Assembly (NCBI RefSeq): GCF_025666195.1
Contig: NZ_CP102592.1
Coordinates: forward strand, 1,674,001-1,738,000
Direction: 5' to 3'
DNA from: Xanthomonas sp. CFBP 8443
GTDB lineage: Bacteria > Pseudomonadota > Gammaproteobacteria > Xanthomonadales > Xanthomonadaceae
DNA: 64,000 bases
Every line of letters starts with the position of its first letter. The first letter of the stretch is position 1. The notes under the pieces are model-generated. The model had not been told where the DNA came from and ran no database searches. It saw nothing but the letters and a program-made list of their open reading frames with translations. The position numbers were made by a program, and so were the translations under genes. This document shows positions 1 to 8,110 of the stretch, piece by piece.

Positions 1-918
1 CGTGACCGTGCTGTCGAGCACGCCGAGCAAGGTGTTGCGGGTGTCGCCGTCCACCCGCGTGTCCAGCTCCAGGTGGCGGCGCGTGGCGGCGTTCATCGCG
101 ATCGCCTCGCTGGCGGTCTCCATCGCGATCGCGGTCAGGTGCGGCAGGCGTTGCTTCTGCGTTTCCTCCACGTAGCCGAGCAGCGCGCCGGCGGCGGCAG
201 TGGCGCGCGGCTTGTCGTCGATGCCGAAGCCGCTGAGGTCGTGCAGCTGGAAGAAGTTGAGCAACTGGCGGCGGCCGCTGTCGGCGTCGAACAGCCACGG
301 CGCGCGGCGGCGCACGCCGCGCCGCTCGCGCAGGAATTCCGGCCACTGGTCCTCGTCGGGCACCAGCAGCTCGGCCGGTTCCAGCCGCGCCAGTTCCGCC
401 TCCAGCGCGTCCTCGCTGTCGACCTCGTTGACCAGGAAGCGGCCGCCGGCCAGATCGGCCCAGGCCAGGCCGTAGCCGTGCTTGTTGCGCGCGATGGCCA
501 TCAGCAAGGTGTCGCGGCGCTCGTCGAGCAGCGCCTCGTCGGTCACCGTGCCCGGCGTGACCACGCGCACCACCTTGCGCTCGACCAGGCCCTTGGCCAG
601 CACCGGATCGCCGATCTGCTCGCAGATCGCCACCGACTCGCCCAGCGCCACCAGCCGCGCCAGATAGCCTTCGTACGCATGCACCGGCACCCCGGCCATC
701 GGGATCGGCGCGCCGCCGGAACTGCCGCGCTGGGTCAGGGTGATGTCCAGCAACCGCGCGGCCTTGCGCGCGTCGTCGTAGAACAGTTCATAGAAGTCGC
801 CCATGCGAAAGAACAGCAGCAGGTCCGGGTACTCGGACTTGGCGGCGAAGAACTGCTTCATCAGCGGGGTGTGTTCCGCTGCGCTTCCAGGCGCTTGGGT
901 TTTCTCTCGATTTTGCAT
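1..918 (-). CDS. mutS: DNA mismatch repair protein MutS, N-terminal part (cut by window edge)
   Basis: Read on the minus strand from an ATG at 916-918, the first 306 codons encode the start of MutS, the ATPase that recognises base mismatches and recruits MutL. After a short N-terminal leader comes the mismatch-recognition domain with the GDFYELF block, whose Phe-Tyr-Glu holds the Phe and Glu that in E. coli MutS contact the mispaired base. The conserved [11 protein letters not shown] and AICEQIGDP segments follow, then the start of the connector domain. The gene continues beyond base 1, so the clamp, lever and Walker ATPase domains are not visible. Nothing suggests a broken gene. Plus-strand reading frames across this stretch are shadows of it. 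Confidence 0.95.
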   Translation of the reverse strand, partial: MQNREKTQAPGSAAEHTPLMKQFFAAKSEYPDLLLFFRMGDFYELFYDDARKAARLLDITLTQRGSSGGAPIPMAGVPVHAYEGYLARLVALGESVAICEQIGDPVLAKGLVERKVVRVVTPGTVTDEALLDERRDTLLMAIARNKHGYGLAWADLAGGRFLVNEVDSEDALEAELARLEPAELLVPDEDQWPEFLRERRGVRRRAPWLFDADSGRRQLLNFFQLHDLSGFGIDDKPRATAAAGALLGYVEETQKQRLPHLTAIAMETASEAIAMNAATRRHLELDTRVDGDTRNTLLGVLDSTVT

Positions 919-1364
919 CTGATTCAATGGCTTGAAGAATTTCGGGATGGCTGGCTGTGGGCAAGTATGGACGTGTGCAGCCAGCAAAGGACAGGGTGGC
1001 GTAGCTTCAGCCTGGCTCCGTGGCCCGACGCGCCACTGCCGATCCACTGTGGAGCTCCGTGTGTCGTCACGTTTCCATGGACACTTGCAGGGAGCCAATC
1101 GGGAGGCAAGGAATGTCCGGTCGGTGTGCAGCACGTGCAATGCCGAGTCCATGCCAAGTACGGTCGAGTCGTCTGGGCGTCAGCTGCAAGTGTCCGTGGA
1201 AACGGGGATCGGCGACAGCGCGCAGTCAATTCCCGGGCATGCGGCGAAGGATCGCCACACGGATTGATCTTCTCTCCATTGCACGACTGTTCTTAGCTTC
1301 GGGGGCGGACTCTTCCGCCGTTGGAAAAGCTAAGATCCGGGCCTGTGTAGAGTCGGAGGCGCCA
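919..1364. other. intergenic region between divergent mutS and fucosidase genes
   Basis: These 446 bases separate mutS, transcribed leftward, from the fucosidase, transcribed rightward. They must hold both promoters, but no clear -35/-10 pair was found. Several short reading frames cross it with no recognisable protein content. The only visible structure is the nested inverted repeat at 1291-1335. Confidence 0.6.
1291..1335 (+). promoter_or_regulatory. nested inverted repeat in the fucosidase leader
   Basis: An outer 9-bp inverted repeat (TCTTAGCTT at 1291-1299, AAGCTAAGA at 1327-1335) encloses an inner 6-bp repeat (GGCGGA at 1304-1309, TCCGCC at 1314-1319). The element ends 29 bases before the fucosidase ATG. 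It could be an operator or an RNA leader hairpin. It lacks a T-tract, so a simple terminator is less likely. Confidence 0.4.
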
Positions 1365-3293
1365 ATGATCGATCGTCGTACCTTTCTTGCCACGGGTGTC
1401 GTGGCCGTCGCCGCAGGTTTCAGCGCATCCGCCGCCCAGATTGCGGCTGCGCCGCGTCCCAAGGGGCCGGCACCGTGGGGCGCCGTGCCCAGCGCGCGGC
1501 AGCTGCGGTGGCACCGGTGGGAGCAATACGCCTTCGTGCATTTTGCGATGAACACCTTTACCGACAAGGAATGGGGCTACGGCGACGAGGATCCGCGCAA
1601 GTTCGATCCCAGCGATTTCTCCGCCGATCAGATCGTCGCCGCCGCCAAGGCCGGCAACCTGAAAGGGCTCATCTTTACCGCCAAACACCACGACGGGTTC
1701 TGCCTCTGGCCGACCCGCCTGACCGAGCATTGCATTCGCAATTCGCCCTACAAGAACGGCAAGGGCGACATCGTCGGCGAAATGGCGGCGGCGTGCCGGC
1801 GCGCCGGCCTGGCCTTCGGCATCTACCTGTCCCCCTGGGATCGCAACCACGCCGAGTATGGCCGCCCCGGATATCTCGACTATTTCCGCAAGCAGATCGT
1901 CGAACTGTGCACGAGCTATGGCGACTTGTTCGAGTTCTGGTTCGACGGCGCCAATGGCGGCGACGGCTACTACGGTGGAGCGCGCGAAACGCGCAAGCTC
2001 GATGCGCCCGCCTACTACGACTGGCCGCGGATGATCGAACTGGTCCACCAGCACCAGCCGATGGCCTGCACCTTCGATCCGCTCGGCGCCGATATCCGTT
2101 GGGTCGGCAACGAGGACGGCGTCGCCGGCGATCCGTGCTGGCCGACCATGCCCAATGCCCCCTACACGCAGGAAAACGGCAATGCCGGCGTGCGCGGGGC
2201 GCCACTGTGGTGGCCGGCCGAAACCAACACCTCGATCCGCCCGGGCTGGTTCTACCATGCCGACGAAGACGGCAAGGTGCGCAGCCCGGAGAATCTGGTG
2301 CGCTATTTCGACACCTCCGTCGCGCGCGGCACCAACATGAACCTCAATCTTCCGCCGGACCGACGCGGCCGCATCGCCGACCACGACGTCGCGGTGCTGC
2401 AGAGCTTCGGCGACGCGATCCGCGCCAGCTTCGCCATCGATCTGGCCAAGGGCGCCAAGGCCAGCGCCAGCGATTCGCGCGGGAAAGGATTCGAGCCGGC
2501 GCGCGTGCTCGACCGCCAGGCGGACAGCTACTGGTCTACGCCGGACGACGTCACCACGCCGACGCTGACGCTGGAACTGTCGGCGGTTCGCAGCTTCGAC
2601 TTGATCCGGCTGCGCGAATACCTGCCGCTGGGCGTGCGCGTCACCCGCTTCGCGGTCGAAGCCGAGATCGATGGGCAATGGCAGCGGTTGGCCGAGGCGC
2701 AATGCATCGGCGCACAGCGGATCCTGCGGCTCGATCGCCCGGTCGCCGCGCGTCGCGTGCGCCTGGTCGTGCTCGAGGCGCCGGTCTGCCCGGCGATCAG
2801 CGAATTCGCGCTGTTCCGCGCGGTTGCGCCGGTTCCGGTCGCGCGGCCGCTGGCGACCGCGCCGGACGTGCTGTCCGCCGCGGGTTGGCGGATTGTCGAG
2901 GCCAGCGCGCCTGAGGCGGAGAAGCTGCTCGACGACGATGCCGGCACGGTCTGGGTCGTGCCCGCGCCCAAGCCCGGCCATCCCGTGCAGGTGACCATCG
3001 ACCTCGGCGCGCTGCGCCAAGTCGCTGGCTTCAGCCTCACTCCATCGCGTGCGGTGATGAACGGCGCGGCGCCGCCGAAAGGCTATCGCGCCGAAAGCAG
3101 CGAAGACGGTCGGCACTGGCAGCCGGCCGGCGCCGGCGAGCTGGCCAATATCGCCTACGCGCTCTCGACCCAGCGTCTGAACTTCCCCGACGTACGCCAG
3201 ATCCGCTACCTGCGGCTGTCGTTCGCCGAAACGGCGGTGCCCGCCGAGCGGCTGGCGATCGCCGGTATCGGCGCGTTCTCGCGCTTGCGATGA
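1365..3293 (+). CDS. alpha-L-fucosidase, GH29 family, Tat-exported
   Basis: This 642-residue secreted glycosidase is predicted to release alpha-L-fucose from glycans. The N-terminus MIDRRTFLATG is a twin-arginine (Tat) signal followed by an Ala-rich hydrophobic stretch, which points to folded export to the periplasm. Residues of about 40-360 carry GH29 landmarks: the TAKHHDGFCLW block and FEFWFDGANG, whose Asp matches the catalytic nucleophile position. The C-terminal third resembles two F5/8-type C (discoidin-like) carbohydrate-binding domains, as found in many GH29 enzymes. The ATG at 1365 is preceded by GGAGG at 1355-1359. A longer frame extends upstream but lacks the signal peptide at its start. 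The neighbouring sigma/FecR/receptor genes may be unrelated. Confidence 0.9.
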   Translation: MIDRRTFLATGVVAVAAGFSASAAQIAAAPRPKGPAPWGAVPSARQLRWHRWEQYAFVHFAMNTFTDKEWGYGDEDPRKFDPSDFSADQIVAAAKAGNLKGLIFTAKHHDGFCLWPTRLTEHCIRNSPYKNGKGDIVGEMAAACRRAGLAFGIYLSPWDRNHAEYGRPGYLDYFRKQIVELCTSYGDLFEFWFDGANGGDGYYGGARETRKLDAPAYYDWPRMIELVHQHQPMACTFDPLGADIRWVGNEDGVAGDPCWPTMPNAPYTQENGNAGVRGAPLWWPAETNTSIRPGWFYHADEDGKVRSPENLVRYFDTSVARGTNMNLNLPPDRRGRIADHDVAVLQSFGDAIRASFAIDLAKGAKASASDSRGKGFEPARVLDRQADSYWSTPDDVTTPTLTLELSAVRSFDLIRLREYLPLGVRVTRFAVEAEIDGQWQRLAEAQCIGAQRILRLDRPVAARRVRLVVLEAPVCPAISEFALFRAVAPVPVARPLATAPDVLSAAGWRIVEASAPEAEKLLDDDAGTVWVVPAPKPGHPVQVTIDLGALRQVAGFSLTPSRAVMNGAAPPKGYRAESSEDGRHWQPAGAGELANIAYALSTQRLNFPDVRQIRYLRLSFAETAVPAERLAIAGIGAFSRLR

Positions 3294-3302
3294 TCGCTTG
3301 CG

Positions 3303-3327
3303 CTCCCACCGCCATGCGCGGTGGGGG
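3303..3327 (+). terminator. GC-rich stem-loop after the fucosidase gene
   Basis: An 8-bp perfect stem (CCCACCGC at 3305-3312, GCGGTGGG at 3318-3325) closes a 5-base loop ten bases after the fucosidase stop codon. It has no T-tract, so it may be a weak or Rho-assisted terminator or an mRNA-stabilising hairpin. Confidence 0.4.
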
Positions 3328-3484
3328 CGTGCATCGCTGAGGCGACGCCCTGGTTCATGACGCGAAGGCCGTGTCACGGGACGGCGATGCGGGGCAGTGC
3401 AGTGCGACAGCGCCGCGATGCAATCGCGATGTCATCTTGTCGCGGGAAGATCGAACGTTTCCGAGTGCGGTGCGGTCGATCAGC

Positions 3485-4000
3485 GTGAGCAGCGTCAGGA
3501 TCTGGGAGAAGAGCTACGAACTGCGGCGTCGTCTGCTGCGTGGCTTCTTCCTTCGCCGTGGCTCGCACGCCGAAGATGCCGAGGACCTGGCGCAAGAGGT
3601 CTACCTGCGCCTGCTGCGCACGACCGGCGAGAACGCCGAGGCGGTCGCCAATCCCGAGGCGTACCTGTACACCGTGGCGGCCAACCTGGCCCGCGAGCAT
3701 GCGCGCTCGCGCGCTTCGCTGCCGCCGCTGGAGGATGTCGAGCTGCTGGCCGAAGTGCTGAAGAGCGAAGAGGATGTGGAAGGCACGTTCGAAAGCAGGC
3801 AGCGCTGGAACGATATCCGCGGCGCCATCGCGCAGCTGCCGCCGACCACGCGGCGGATGATGGAACTGCACTATCGCGACGGCCTGGAATGTCCGCAGAT
3901 CGGTGCGCAGTTGGACGTGTCCGTGCACATGGTGCGCAAGCACATCGGCAAGGGCCTGGACGCCTGCCGCAAGGCGCTGGGCGCCGGGGAGGACGCGTGA
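3485..4000 (+). CDS. FecI-like ECF RNA polymerase sigma factor
   Basis: A group IV (ECF) sigma factor with region 2 (DAEDLAQEVYLRLLR) and region 4 (LPPTTRRMMELHY to VSVHMVRKHIGKGL, the helix-turn-helix that reads the -35 element). Sigma factors next to FecR and a TonB receptor with an STN domain are normally activated when the receptor binds its ligand. The stop overlaps the next start (GTGA), showing translational coupling to fecR. I chose the GTG at 3485, which gives 171 residues, the usual size for this family. An upstream GTG at 3371 in the same frame would add 38 residues with no family resemblance. Neither start has a strong ribosome-binding site. Confidence 0.88.
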   Translation: MSSVRIWEKSYELRRRLLRGFFLRRGSHAEDAEDLAQEVYLRLLRTTGENAEAVANPEAYLYTVAANLAREHARSRASLPPLEDVELLAEVLKSEEDVEGTFESRQRWNDIRGAIAQLPPTTRRMMELHYRDGLECPQIGAQLDVSVHMVRKHIGKGLDACRKALGAGEDA

Positions 4001-5025
4001 ACCGGCAGGAGCCGACATCCATGGACGGGACCGTGGCCGAGCAGGCGGCCCGCTGGTTCCTGCTCAACCGCGAGGCGGCGCTGAGCGAACCCCAGCGCCT
4101 GGCGTTCCTGGACTGGATGCAGCGTTCGCCCGAGCACGTGCGCGAATACCTGCGTGCCTTGCACCTGCATCGCCAGGTGGGCGCGGCCATGGGAATGGCG
4201 CGGCAGGAGGCGGTGGCTCCCGACCGGGCAGTGCACGGCACCCTGGCCAAGGTGGTGCCGTTGTTCGCCAGCGCGCCGCGCACGCCGGCGCCGCGCATGC
4301 GCCGCGCACGCCGTGGCTGGATGCTGGCGGCCGCAGCGGCCTGCATCGCGCTGGGGCTTGGCTTCGGATTGCTGCACCTGCAGCCGCAGGCGCTGCTGCT
4401 GACGGCCGGACACGGGCAATTGCGCGACCTCAGGCTCGCCGACGGCACCCAGCTGCGTCTCAACGCGGACAGCGTCGTGCGTGTGCGCATGGGCTGGCTG
4501 TCGCGGCGGGTTGAGCTGCTGCAGGGCGAAGCCACCTTCGACATCGCCGCGGATCGGCGGCCCTTCCTGGTGCAGGTCGACGGCCTGCAGATCCGCGACA
4601 TCGGCACCGTGTTCGATGTGTCGCGGCGCTTGCAGGGCACCCGAATCGGGGTGATGTCCGGTGAAGTGGAGGTCTGGCGCAGCGGCACGGATGCGCGGCG
4701 CCTGGCGCAGCTGGATGCCGGCCGGGTGGTGCTGGTCGATCATGGCAGCGGCGCGGTGCAGCGGCTCGATATGCCGGCCTCGATGCTGCTGGACTGGCAG
4801 CAGCGCAAGGTCTCCTTCCTCGACGAACGCCTGGACGAAGTCGCGGCGGCGTTCAATCGCCACAACACGGTGCAGGTGGTGGTCGAGGACGCGGCGGCCG
4901 CATCGGTGCGCCTGTCCGGCAGCCTGGACGCGCACCGGGTTGCGGCATTGCAGGCCTTCCTGCAGCGCGATGCGCGCTTCGCGGTGCGCCGCGATGGCGA
5001 CACGGTGCGGGTCTCCAGCCGCTGA
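3997..5025 (+). CDS. FecR-family anti-sigma regulator
   Basis: An inner-membrane sigma regulator of 342 residues. Its cytoplasmic N-terminal DUF4880-like domain (AARWFLLNREAALSEPQ) binds the sigma factor. One transmembrane helix (GWMLAAAAACIALGLGFGLL, near residue 115) leads to a periplasmic FecR domain (DGTQLRLNADSVVRV onward). The C-terminal portion resembles the STN-like DUF4974 domain that contacts the receptor's signalling domain. The GTG start at 3997 overlaps the sigma stop codon; an ATG at 4021, with AGGAG at 4007-4011, is an equally good alternative. The sigma-FecR-receptor order is that of the fec iron-citrate system, but the ligand here need not be iron. Confidence 0.88.
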   Translation: MNRQEPTSMDGTVAEQAARWFLLNREAALSEPQRLAFLDWMQRSPEHVREYLRALHLHRQVGAAMGMARQEAVAPDRAVHGTLAKVVPLFASAPRTPAPRMRRARRGWMLAAAAACIALGLGFGLLHLQPQALLLTAGHGQLRDLRLADGTQLRLNADSVVRVRMGWLSRRVELLQGEATFDIAADRRPFLVQVDGLQIRDIGTVFDVSRRLQGTRIGVMSGEVEVWRSGTDARRLAQLDAGRVVLVDHGSGAVQRLDMPASMLLDWQQRKVSFLDERLDEVAAAFNRHNTVQVVVEDAAAASVRLSGSLDAHRVAALQAFLQRDARFAVRRDGDTVRVSSR

Positions 5026-5043
5026 GCGCGAGGCGCGCGGGCG

Positions 5044-5061
5044 CTGTCAAAAAAAATTCAT
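5044..5061 (+). promoter_or_regulatory. Pho-box-like sequence upstream of the TonB receptor
   Basis: CTGTCAA, then AAAA, then AATTCAT has the layout of a PhoB box: two 7-mers of CTGTCAT type spaced by 4 A/T bases at an 11-bp period. I count 6 of 7 and 4 of 7 consensus matches. It lies in a conspicuously A-rich patch in GC-rich DNA, about 105 bases before the receptor ATG. The same patch could instead be the -35 region of a promoter used by the neighbouring sigma factor. No convincing -10 was found. Confidence 0.4.
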
Positions 5062-5165
5062 CGAATCCGCGTTCTCCACTTCCGCGTTTTCCCGCTCTTT
5101 CTTAGGAGAAGCCGCCGTCGATCCGCGACGAGCGCCTGCCGTCCTCTCTCCTCCAAGGAACCGCA

Positions 5166-8099
5166 ATGCGGAAGCAGCTCTACCTGTCCATCGTCCTCGC
5201 CCTGTCACCCTGTCTGCTCACCCAGGCGCGCGCGGCGACACCGGAGGGCCTGGAAATCCGGGTCACCGCACCGATCGCCGCGCAGCCGTTGGGCCGCGCG
5301 CTGGAACAGCTCTCGCGCAACTCGGGCGTGCAGTTCCTGTACTCGCCGACCGGCACGACGCGCATGGGCGGCGCGGTCCCGGCGGGCGCCACCGTCAAGC
5401 AGGCGCTGGATGCGCTGCTGGCCGGTACCGGCCTGAACTATTCGGTGGTGGACGGCAACGTCATCGCCATCGATCCGGCCCCGGCGCGCAGCGAATCCAA
5501 GCCGGCCACGCCGCCGCCGCGCGAGGAGGAGGGCAGGGTCGCCCCCACCCTGGATGCGGTGAAGGTGATCGCCGCGCACGAGGTGATCGAGCAGAAGAAG
5601 AGCTCGCCGATGATCCGCGATTCGGTGATCTACGACGAGATGGACAGCTACGGCGACGAGACGCTGGCCGAAAGCCTGATGGCCGCGCCGGGCCTGAGCG
5701 CGGTGGAGGACGCGGGCGAGCCGCGCTACGTGACCGTGCGCGGCGTGCAGGCCAACCTCAACTACACGACCATCGACGGCATCGCGATCGCCAGCGTGGG
5801 CGGCAGCGGCTCCGGCGAGCGCATGAACAACCTGCAGCTGATTCCCAGCGATATCGGCACCCGCACCGACATCTACAAGAGCTTCAGCGCCGAGCAGGCG
5901 CCCGATGCCATCGGCGGGGTGATCGACATCATCAGCCGCAGCGCGTTCGACCGCTCGGGCAAGTACGTGTTCGCCGATGTCGCCGGCATCTACTCCACCG
6001 CCGAAACCGACGTCGGCCGCAGCGCCGGCGGCGATCACAAGACTCTGGGCCACTTCGGCAAGAGCGCCAAGGCGGTGTTCTCCAACCAGTTTGGCGCCGA
6101 CCAGCAGTTCGGCATCGTGGCGGTGGCGCGTTACGAGCAGCGTTCGCGCAACAGCATCAAGCGCTGGGTGGAATCGAACTACTACTACAACGACGCCGGC
6201 AAATACCTGACCGACGGCACCACCGAGCCCAGCGAGGCCGCCGGCTGGAACGGCCTGCGCGCGCCGGGCAATTTCAGCACCGGCACCTACACCAACTACA
6301 TCACCAACTTCGGCGGCTCGGCCAAGCTGGAGTGGAAGCCGTCGGACGAGCCCTTCTACGCCTCGCTGCTGCTGTACTCGTACCGGTTCTACGAGAACTC
6401 GACGATGAACAAGACCGACCTGTACTCCAATGCCAAGTTCCCGATCCGCGACCAGACCGAGGACAGCGGCACCACCCAGATCAACAGCATCTACATCAAG
6501 AACCGGCACGACCGCTGGGACCGCAGCAACCGCGGCGCCATCGCCAGTTTCAGCTGGGACCTGGGCGATGCGTCCAAGCTCACCCTGCGCGCTGGCCACA
6601 CCGAAGAGACGTTCGACAACACCCAGGTCTACTGGGGTGTGCGCGCCTATCCGAGCAACCTGTTCGTCGACTACGCCAACGACAGCCATGGCTTCCCCAA
6701 CGCGGTCGGCGTCTCCGATCCGAGCCTGCTGACCAGCTCGGCGTTCAAGCTCAATCCGGCGCAGGCCTACACCTCGCCGCGCCAGGCGCAGGAGACCATC
6801 GACAACCTGCGGGTGGACTTCACCCACAACATCGACGCCGAGGCGCGCGGCTTCGGCGTCGCCGCCGGCGCCGAGTACCGCCACCTGAACATCTGGCAGA
6901 ACGTCGATTTCGACTACTACAAGACCAGCGCGACGCTCAACGACTACCTCTATCCGGGCTCGACCCTGCTGGGCACCGTGCCGGGCTTTCCGTTGATCGA
7001 CAACCGCAAGTGGAGCGAGCAGTTGGTGCAGAAGCTGGGCGACAACAACGCCGCCTACCCGAACGCCAACGTCAGCAGCGACTACAAGTACGTCGAGGAC
7101 ATCGCCAATGCGTACGTCTCGGCGCACTACGCCTGGGAGCGGCTGTTGCTGATCGGCGGCCTGCGCTACGACCACACCCGCTTCGATGCGTTCAGTCCCT
7201 TCAGCGACGACGGCGGCACGACCTATACGGCCGACCTGCGCAAGACCGGCGGCGGCTACGACAACCTGCTGCCGTCGTTGAACGCCACCTTCAAGCTCAG
7301 CGAGGACCAGCGCCTGCGCTTCTCGGCCAGCCGCACGCTGGGCCGGCCGACGCCAAGCAACATCGCCCAGGCCACCAACACCAGCTGCGGCGACGACGGC
7401 CAGGGCGGGAATTTCTGCACCATCCAGCAGGGCAACGCCGGCCTGGAGCCGCGCCGCGCCACCAACCTGGACCTGGCCTGGGACCTGTACTTCAACGGCA
7501 ACAACGGCCTGGTCTCGTTGGCGCTGTTCGACAAGGTCATCAAGGACGACATCTACACCTTGACCACCTTCGAGACCATCGGCGACATCCGCTATCGGGT
7601 GACCCAGCCGATGAACACCGACGAATCCACGCTGCGCGGCGTGGAGTTCGCCATCGCCAACCGCAACCTGCGCTGGGGCCAGCAGCGCTTCGACATGTAT
7701 TTCAACGCCACCCGGCTGGAAGGCCGCACCGACTACCGGATCAGCGACGGCAGCGAACGCCGCCTCGACCGCCTGCTGTACCAGCCGGACTGGTCGTTGA
7801 ACGGCTCGCTGATCTGGCGCATGCCGTGGCAGGGCGCGCAACTGCGCATGTCCGGCACCTACCGCAGCCGCATGCTGGTCGACTTCGGCGACACGCAATG
7901 GCTGGACTCGTACTACGACCCGTACATGACCTTCAACCTGGCCTTCAGCCACCGGATCGGCAAGCACGTGACGCTGAAGTACGAGGCCAAGAACCTGTTC
8001 AACACGCAGCCGACCTACAGCACCGGCCCGAACGGACGCTTCCGTACCGAGATCGACGACTACGGCCGCTTCTTCTACTTCCACCTCATCTACAACTGA
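5166..8099 (+). CDS. TonB-dependent outer-membrane receptor with STN signalling domain
   Basis: A 977-residue outer-membrane receptor. A Sec signal peptide (cleavage after QARA, near residue 23) is followed by an STN domain at about 27-100, which marks receptors that signal across the envelope through FecR to a sigma factor. A plug domain follows (TLAESLMAAPGLSAVEDAG, YVTVRGVQANLNYTTIDG), then a long beta-barrel. A possible TonB box lies around TLDAVKVIA (about residue 129). The protein ends FHLIYN, so the usual C-terminal Phe is not the last residue. phoD starts 11 bases after the stop, so the two are probably cotranscribed. The transported substrate cannot be read from sequence; the PhoD partner suggests a phosphorylated compound (inference). 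Confidence 0.92.
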   Translation: MRKQLYLSIVLALSPCLLTQARAATPEGLEIRVTAPIAAQPLGRALEQLSRNSGVQFLYSPTGTTRMGGAVPAGATVKQALDALLAGTGLNYSVVDGNVIAIDPAPARSESKPATPPPREEEGRVAPTLDAVKVIAAHEVIEQKKSSPMIRDSVIYDEMDSYGDETLAESLMAAPGLSAVEDAGEPRYVTVRGVQANLNYTTIDGIAIASVGGSGSGERMNNLQLIPSDIGTRTDIYKSFSAEQAPDAIGGVIDIISRSAFDRSGKYVFADVAGIYSTAETDVGRSAGGDHKTLGHFGKSAKAVFSNQFGADQQFGIVAVARYEQRSRNSIKRWVESNYYYNDAGKYLTDGTTEPSEAAGWNGLRAPGNFSTGTYTNYITNFGGSAKLEWKPSDEPFYASLLLYSYRFYENSTMNKTDLYSNAKFPIRDQTEDSGTTQINSIYIKNRHDRWDRSNRGAIASFSWDLGDASKLTLRAGHTEETFDNTQVYWGVRAYPSNLFVDYANDSHGFPNAVGVSDPSLLTSSAFKLNPAQAYTSPRQAQETIDNLRVDFTHNIDAEARGFGVAAGAEYRHLNIWQNVDFDYYKTSATLNDYLYPGSTLLGTVPGFPLIDNRKWSEQLVQKLGDNNAAYPNANVSSDYKYVEDIANAYVSAHYAWERLLLIGGLRYDHTRFDAFSPFSDDGGTTYTADLRKTGGGYDNLLPSLNATFKLSEDQRLRFSASRTLGRPTPSNIAQATNTSCGDDGQGGNFCTIQQGNAGLEPRRATNLDLAWDLYFNGNNGLVSLALFDKVIKDDIYTLTTFETIGDIRYRVTQPMNTDESTLRGVEFAIANRNLRWGQQRFDMYFNATRLEGRTDYRISDGSERRLDRLLYQPDWSLNGSLIWRMPWQGAQLRMSGTYRSRMLVDFGDTQWLDSYYDPYMTFNLAFSHRIGKHVTLKYEAKNLFNTQPTYSTGPNGRFRTEIDDYGRFFYFHLIYN

Positions 8100-8110
8100 G
8101 GACGCTGGCC

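Noticed and set aside
73..1296. Long plus-strand reading frame over the left edge
   Set aside because: It is antisense to mutS; the minus-strand frame has clear MutS motifs, and this frame has an Arg/Ala-rich shadow composition.
1293..3377. 694-residue minus-strand frame over the fucosidase
   Set aside because: Shadow frame of GC-rich DNA; the plus-strand frame carries the Tat signal and GH29 motifs.
3429..3442. Pho-box-like TGTC words near the sigma factor start
   Set aside because: The two words are spaced by 8 bases, not the 11-bp period of PhoB sites.
4661..8110. Frame reading upstream of PhoD as a long N-terminal extension
   Set aside because: It runs through fecR and the TonB receptor in the wrong frame; the Tat signal begins at the ATG at 8111.
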